A DNA stretch of 8,577 bases from positions 1-8,577 of the forward strand of contig WFOJ01000129.1 of the NCBI GenBank assembly GCA_015488125.1. The letters run 5' to 3'. The position numbers and the translations under genes were made by a program. Below the pieces are notes generated by a model. That model had not been told where the DNA came from. It saw only the letters and a list, made by a program, of their open reading frames with translations, and did no database searches. Of this stretch, positions 5,866 to 8,577 are shown one piece after another. This DNA comes from Mariprofundaceae bacterium (lineage in GTDB: Bacteria > Pseudomonadota > Zetaproteobacteria > Mariprofundales > Mariprofundaceae). Every line of letters starts with the position of its first letter. Within the stretch, counting starts at the first letter, position 1.

Positions 5866-7929
5866 TTGACTTTAACCGTGCTGAAAGAACAATCCTGCAT
5901 CATGCAATGTTTTAGTTGTGGTACATGGTACAAGGATTCCCAGGCATTTTGCCTGTTGTGCGGCAATCTTCTCAGCAAGGATGGCGCGCCCCCAAAGCTG
6001 GGTAATTATCGTTTGCTCGAACGTATCGGCCAGGGTGGAACAGGTATGGTGTTTCGCGCACTGGATGAAGTCAACCAACAGGAGGTGGCTGTCAAGGTAC
6101 TGCACCGCCACTTGATCGGTGATCCGCAGCAAACGGAACGTTTCCGGCTGGAGGCAGCGGCTCAGGCAAAGTTGGCGCATCCTTGCGTATTATCGTTGCT
6201 TGATGTGTATGACAACAATGGCGTAATGGCGTTGATTACCGAGCTATTGCAAGGCTGTACGCTGAAACTGTATATCAATCATCGCGGTATTCCACGTACT
6301 GGTGAGATCGTGTATATCGGGAGGGCGATTCTGGGGGGGCTTGGTCGGGCTCATGAATTAGGTATGATTCATCGCGATCTGAAGCTTTCCAATATTTTTA
6401 TTACTGATGATGGCAATCTCAAACTGATGGATTTTGGTCTGGCCAAATTGCATCGGGATGGTGATCACGCTCGTTCCACTGGTGGCCTGATGGGCAGCTA
6501 CTATTATATGGCACCGGAGCAGGTTACCGGGAGTGAGATCACGCCGCGTACCGATCTTTATGCTTTTGGTGTTATTCTTTATCGTGTTGCCACGGGACAT
6601 TTTCCGTTTACCGCTGGTGGCGGTGGCGAGTTTGAAGTATTACAGAAACAGGTCTCGCTGCCACCTGTTCCTGCTGCTGAGGTCAATCCGGATATTCATC
6701 CTGAGCTGGCTGCGCTGATTCACGATCTTCTGGAAAAAGAGGCGATGAAACGCCCACCTAACTGTGAAACCGTGTTGACTCGCTTGCAGAATATTGCTGA
6801 CGCAGAGCCGTTATCACTAACAGGCGCGCAGGAAATTAAATGCTTTTCCAACTTGCAGACACTGGGGGAAATGTTTGTCGATACGCGGGTAACCGATGAT
6901 ACGCTGGGTAAGGTGGCAAGTTATTCGCGAGAAAGCCTGTTATGGGCGTTTCATAATGTCTCGCCGGAGGCCAGACCCGATGATTATATGGTGGATATGT
7001 GCAATCTTCCTGCCCTGCACCCAAAGACCCTGCAAGGGCTTCGGGCCCGTCTGGCCAGGGTGCCGCAGCTACCGGATGTCTGGCCCCGGTTGTACGAAAT
7101 GTTTGATGATCCCACGGCAACCGCTGCGGACTTTGCCCGTTTTATTGACAAACATGAGGCACTAAGAAGGCGCGTGCGCGCCAACCTTCATGTTGATCAT
7201 ACGCTTGAACAGGTGGGTATGGAGAACAGAAAGCGAGCTAACAGCAGTGAAGATATGGCACTGGCTTTTACGGTGATGGGCGTAAATGCGGCGCATGACC
7301 TGATTATCCAATCCCTATTTCCAGACTTTGGCAACGAAGAAACCAGTCGTGAAATTCGCCATCTGTGGTTTCATGCCCGGGCCATTGCCATGATCTCCCG
7401 GACACTGGCTTCTTACAGCTCGGTGGTGGACAATTTCTCTCTTAGTATGTTTGCCATGTTGCATGATATCGGCAAACTGGCAGCCGTTGATTTTGAAACA
7501 AGCGCTCGCCTGCAACGGCTAGCGGATGAAATTGACAAGGGAACACCCGGGCCGCAGGCCGAATGGGAAGTACTGGGCTATACGCATATCGACCTTGGCA
7601 CCATGCTAGCGCTGCATTGGCGTTTGCCGCGTACCATTCACCGCTTTATTCATTTTCATCATCATCCCTGCTGGCATTCACCGGAAAGCTGGCCTGCCGA
7701 TGTGCAGGCTTCCATCATGATTGTGCATCTGGCGCATATCATATTGGCGGATATACAGATGGATGAACCGCGTGATGGCATCTGGCATAAAAAGGTTCGC
7801 ACGCATGTGCATGACAGCCGTTCCCTGATGAAAAAGCCGCTAAAGATTCCGGCTAAAGACAGCGGCCTTTACCTGCGCCTGAAAGAAGATATTGCCCGTT
7901 TGAAACTTCAGTTTCCAGAAATCTATTGA
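5866..7929 (+). CDS. Zinc-ribbon Ser/Thr protein kinase fused to an HDOD domain
   Basis: This 687-residue soluble protein has three readable parts. Residues 15-32 form a zinc ribbon with C15-C18 and C29-C32. Residues 48-310 are a Hanks-type Ser/Thr kinase: glycine loop GQGGTGMV (55-62), lysine K77 in AVKV, helix-C glutamate E96, HRDLKLSN (169-176) with catalytic D171, DFG (189-191), APE (216-218), D230 and R296. All key residues are present, so it should be active. It is an RD kinase whose activation loop carries S204 and T205. After a linker, residues about 380-630 are an HDOD domain, with the typical repeat NLPALHPKTLQGLRARLARVP (380-400), H503, MLHDIGKLAA (531-540) and a His-rich HFHHHP (596-601). 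HDOD domains are HD-superfamily modules found in signalling proteins, usually without proven phosphohydrolase activity. No membrane or PASTA segment is seen, unlike PknB-type receptors, so a cytoplasmic signalling role is inferred. Substrates are unknown. The TTG start is chosen for its Shine-Dalgarno. Confidence 0.93.
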   Translation: MTLTVLKEQSCIMQCFSCGTWYKDSQAFCLLCGNLLSKDGAPPKLGNYRLLERIGQGGTGMVFRALDEVNQQEVAVKVLHRHLIGDPQQTERFRLEAAAQAKLAHPCVLSLLDVYDNNGVMALITELLQGCTLKLYINHRGIPRTGEIVYIGRAILGGLGRAHELGMIHRDLKLSNIFITDDGNLKLMDFGLAKLHRDGDHARSTGGLMGSYYYMAPEQVTGSEITPRTDLYAFGVILYRVATGHFPFTAGGGGEFEVLQKQVSLPPVPAAEVNPDIHPELAALIHDLLEKEAMKRPPNCETVLTRLQNIADAEPLSLTGAQEIKCFSNLQTLGEMFVDTRVTDDTLGKVASYSRESLLWAFHNVSPEARPDDYMVDMCNLPALHPKTLQGLRARLARVPQLPDVWPRLYEMFDDPTATAADFARFIDKHEALRRRVRANLHVDHTLEQVGMENRKRANSSEDMALAFTVMGVNAAHDLIIQSLFPDFGNEETSREIRHLWFHARAIAMISRTLASYSSVVDNFSLSMFAMLHDIGKLAAVDFETSARLQRLADEIDKGTPGPQAEWEVLGYTHIDLGTMLALHWRLPRTIHRFIHFHHHPCWHSPESWPADVQASIMIVHLAHIILADIQMDEPRDGIWHKKVRTHVHDSRSLMKKPLKIPAKDSGLYLRLKEDIARLKLQFPEIY

Positions 7930-7940
7930 AACAGAACGGA

Positions 7941-7974
7941 TTTTACCCGGATGTTTTCGGGGCAAAACTTTTAT
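7941..7974 (+). terminator. Likely rho-independent terminator of the kinase gene
   Basis: Twelve bases after the stop codon, TTTTACCCG can pair with CGGGGCAAAA across the loop GATGTTTT, with one A-C mismatch and one bulged G. It is followed by CTTTTAT. The stem is imperfect and the T-run short, so strength is uncertain. The A/T arms could also act on leftward transcripts. Confidence 0.5.
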
Positions 7975-7987
7975 AGCGATGGGATAA

Positions 7988-8078
7988 GATATCGGTGAGA
8001 TATCGGGGTCTGACCTGGATATCGGGATATCGGGGTCTGACCTGATAACGGGATATCGGGATATCGGGGTCTGACCTG
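7988..8078. repeat. Array of GATATC and GGGGTCTGACCTG repeats
   Basis: GGGGTCTGACCTG occurs three times without mismatch at 8005-8017, 8032-8044 and 8066-8078, each directly preceded by GATATC. GATATC occurs six times (7988, 7999, 8018, 8026, 8052, 8060), with a variant GATAACGG at 8044-8051. The 27- and 34-base periods differ by roughly one 8-base GATATCGG unit, so the array seems to vary by loss or gain of that unit. Each GGTCTGACC (8007-8015, 8034-8042, 8068-8076) is an inverted repeat around a single base. From memory, GGTC(A/T)GACC motifs are common beside transposase genes in proteobacteria; I could not verify that here. Confidence 0.85.
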
Positions 8079-8079
8079 A

Positions 8080-8094
8080 TTATCATATTGATAA
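8080..8094. repeat. Perfect palindrome with 6-base arms
   Basis: TTATCA, a three-base centre TAT, and TGATAA make an exact inverted repeat beginning two bases after the last GGTCTGACC unit. It could be an operator-like site or the closing edge of the repeat array; nothing in the sequence decides between them. Confidence 0.5.
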
Positions 8095-8230
8095 CGTTAA
8101 ACTTTCATCAAAAAATACGCTATTTTCCGTACTTAAAGGGTTCATTTCGACGTCAAAATGGACGTTGTAAGCAGAACCAGGGTTAGTGTCCCGCTTCGTG
8201 GTGTATGAAGGGAATGAGGCAGGCGGCCAC

Positions 8231-8279
8231 TGCGTCATTCTTCTGGTTTTGAGAAGATCAACAGAAGGAGGATGACGCA
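8231..8279 (+). promoter_or_regulatory. Hairpin that could sequester the transposase Shine-Dalgarno
   Basis: TGCGTCAT (8231-8238) pairs with ATGACGCA (8272-8279), and TTCTG (8241-8245) pairs with CAGAA (8262-8266). TTGA/TCAA (8249-8252 and 8258-8261) can extend the stem. The Shine-Dalgarno AAGGAGG (8265-8271) lies within the right arm, and the ATG at 8280 follows it immediately. Read-through mRNA from an outside promoter would contain the whole hairpin and be poorly translated, a known way for insertion sequences to avoid activation by neighbouring genes. Confidence 0.5.
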
Positions 8280-8577
8280 ATGGCCAGGAAGAAGAATGAG
8301 GTACAGGATTGGATTTGCAAGCGGTTGGAGCAAGCGGATGCGGATTTACTGAAATCACTGCTGCAAGGCGTGATTCAGAATCTGATGAGCGCGGAAGCGG
8401 ATGCCATGTGTGGAGCTGACTATGGCAAGCGGAGCGATGGCCGAGTGAACTGCCGGAACGGGTATCGGGAGCGCTCCTGGGACAGGGGAGTTACTTTCCG
8501 ACCTGGTTGCTTGAGCCGCGCAAACGCAGTGAGAAGGCGCTGCTGAACGTGGTTTGCGAGTCGTATGTGCTGGGGCG
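8280..8577 (+). pseudogene. IS256-family transposase, frameshifted by an internal deletion, cut by the window edge
   Basis: The first 67-68 codons read as the N-terminus of an IS256-family (Mutator-like DDE) transposase: MARKKNEVQDWI, LLQGVIQNLMSAEADAMCGADYGKRSDGRVNCRNGYRERSWD. After the Asp at 8481-8483, intact relatives have roughly 15 residues (a TRVGTIDL...PKLRKG-type strand) before GSYFP. Here these are missing, and GSYFPTWLLEPRKRSEKALLNVVCESYVLG resumes in another frame at 8486 and stays open to the edge. A deletion of about 43 bp fits both the missing residues and the frame change. The original frame ends at a TGA at 8544-8546. The start is supported by AAGGAGG 8 bases upstream. The catalytic DDE residues would lie beyond the window. 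Confidence 0.8.

Larger units (their letters stand above)
7930..8279. other. Gene-free stretch between the kinase gene and the transposase
   Basis: These 350 bases hold the kinase terminator (7941-7974), a GATATC/GGTCTGACC repeat array (7988-8078), a palindrome (8080-8094), about 85 bases in which I see no clear signal (8095-8179), and the presumed left end and leader of an IS256-type element (about 8180-8279). A 91-codon open frame on the minus strand (8083-8358) covers the repeat edge and the transposase start; I regard it as spurious. Confidence 0.7.
8180..8577 (+). mobile_element. Left part of an IS256-family insertion sequence
   Basis: The element is recognised from its transposase and its roughly 100-base leader; its right end is outside the window. 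The exact left boundary is not established. GGTTAGTGTCCCGCTTCGTG starting at 8181 is a plausible terminal repeat by its distance from the gene, but the matching right repeat is needed. The element is probably defective, because the transposase frame is broken. Confidence 0.5.

Noticed and set aside
7988..8078. A CRISPR array
   Set aside because: The units are too short and closely spaced, the intervals are themselves made of GATATCGG repeats instead of unique spacers, and there are no cas genes nearby.
8083..8358. A 91-codon open frame on the minus strand reading ...SAYNVHFDVEMNPLSTE...
   Set aside because: It runs through the transposase start antisense and the IS leader, has no Shine-Dalgarno, and has low-complexity composition. 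I considered a decayed tail of another insertion sequence, since ACGTC-containing short direct repeats are visible at about 8140-8170, but cannot support it.
8481..8495. Programmed frameshifting in the transposase
   Set aside because: IS256-family transposases are made from one frame, and the site lacks a slippery heptamer. About 15 expected residues are missing too, which points to a deletion.

Overview
The window looks like the chromosome of a gammaproteobacterium. The main reason is a complete Rnf (Rsx) electron-transport operon in the order rnfA-B-C-D-G-E, typical of that class, together with a soluble protein combining a Ser/Thr kinase and an HDOD domain. No ribosomal RNA or lineage-specific marker is present, so I do not name a genus.

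Positions 1-5514, minus strand, form one tightly packed operon read right to left: rnfA, rnfB, rnfC, rnfD, rnfG, rnfE, then a 55-residue membrane microprotein, then the first 110 residues of a fold-III PLP-dependent decarboxylase that runs off the left edge. From rnfB onward every junction overlaps (by 17, 4, 4, 8, 1 and 4 bases), so the last two genes look translationally coupled to the Rnf genes. The six Rnf proteins form an inner-membrane complex that moves electrons between NADH and ferredoxin, coupled to ion flow. The expected FeS, NADH and covalent-FMN motifs are all readable and none of the six genes is broken.

Positions 5515-5865 are the divergent intergenic region. They hold a 166-bp element with long terminal inverted repeats (5524-5689), resembling a MITE (small non-autonomous transposable element), whose edge is 9 bases from the rnfA start codon. 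Next come a smaller inverted repeat, a candidate promoter, and a strong Shine-Dalgarno that assigns a TTG start to the rightward gene.

Positions 5866-7929, plus strand, encode a 687-residue protein with an N-terminal four-cysteine zinc ribbon, an apparently active Ser/Thr kinase domain and a C-terminal HDOD domain. It has no membrane segment and is probably a cytoplasmic signalling protein. A likely terminator follows.

Positions 7930-8279 have no gene. They contain a compact array of GATATC and GGTCTGACC repeats, a 15-base palindrome and the leader of an insertion sequence. From 8280 to the right edge lies the start of an IS256-family transposase, which carries an internal deletion of about 43 bp that shifts the frame. 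Its Shine-Dalgarno lies within a predicted hairpin. The right end is therefore a mobile-element zone, while the left two thirds are conserved metabolic genes.
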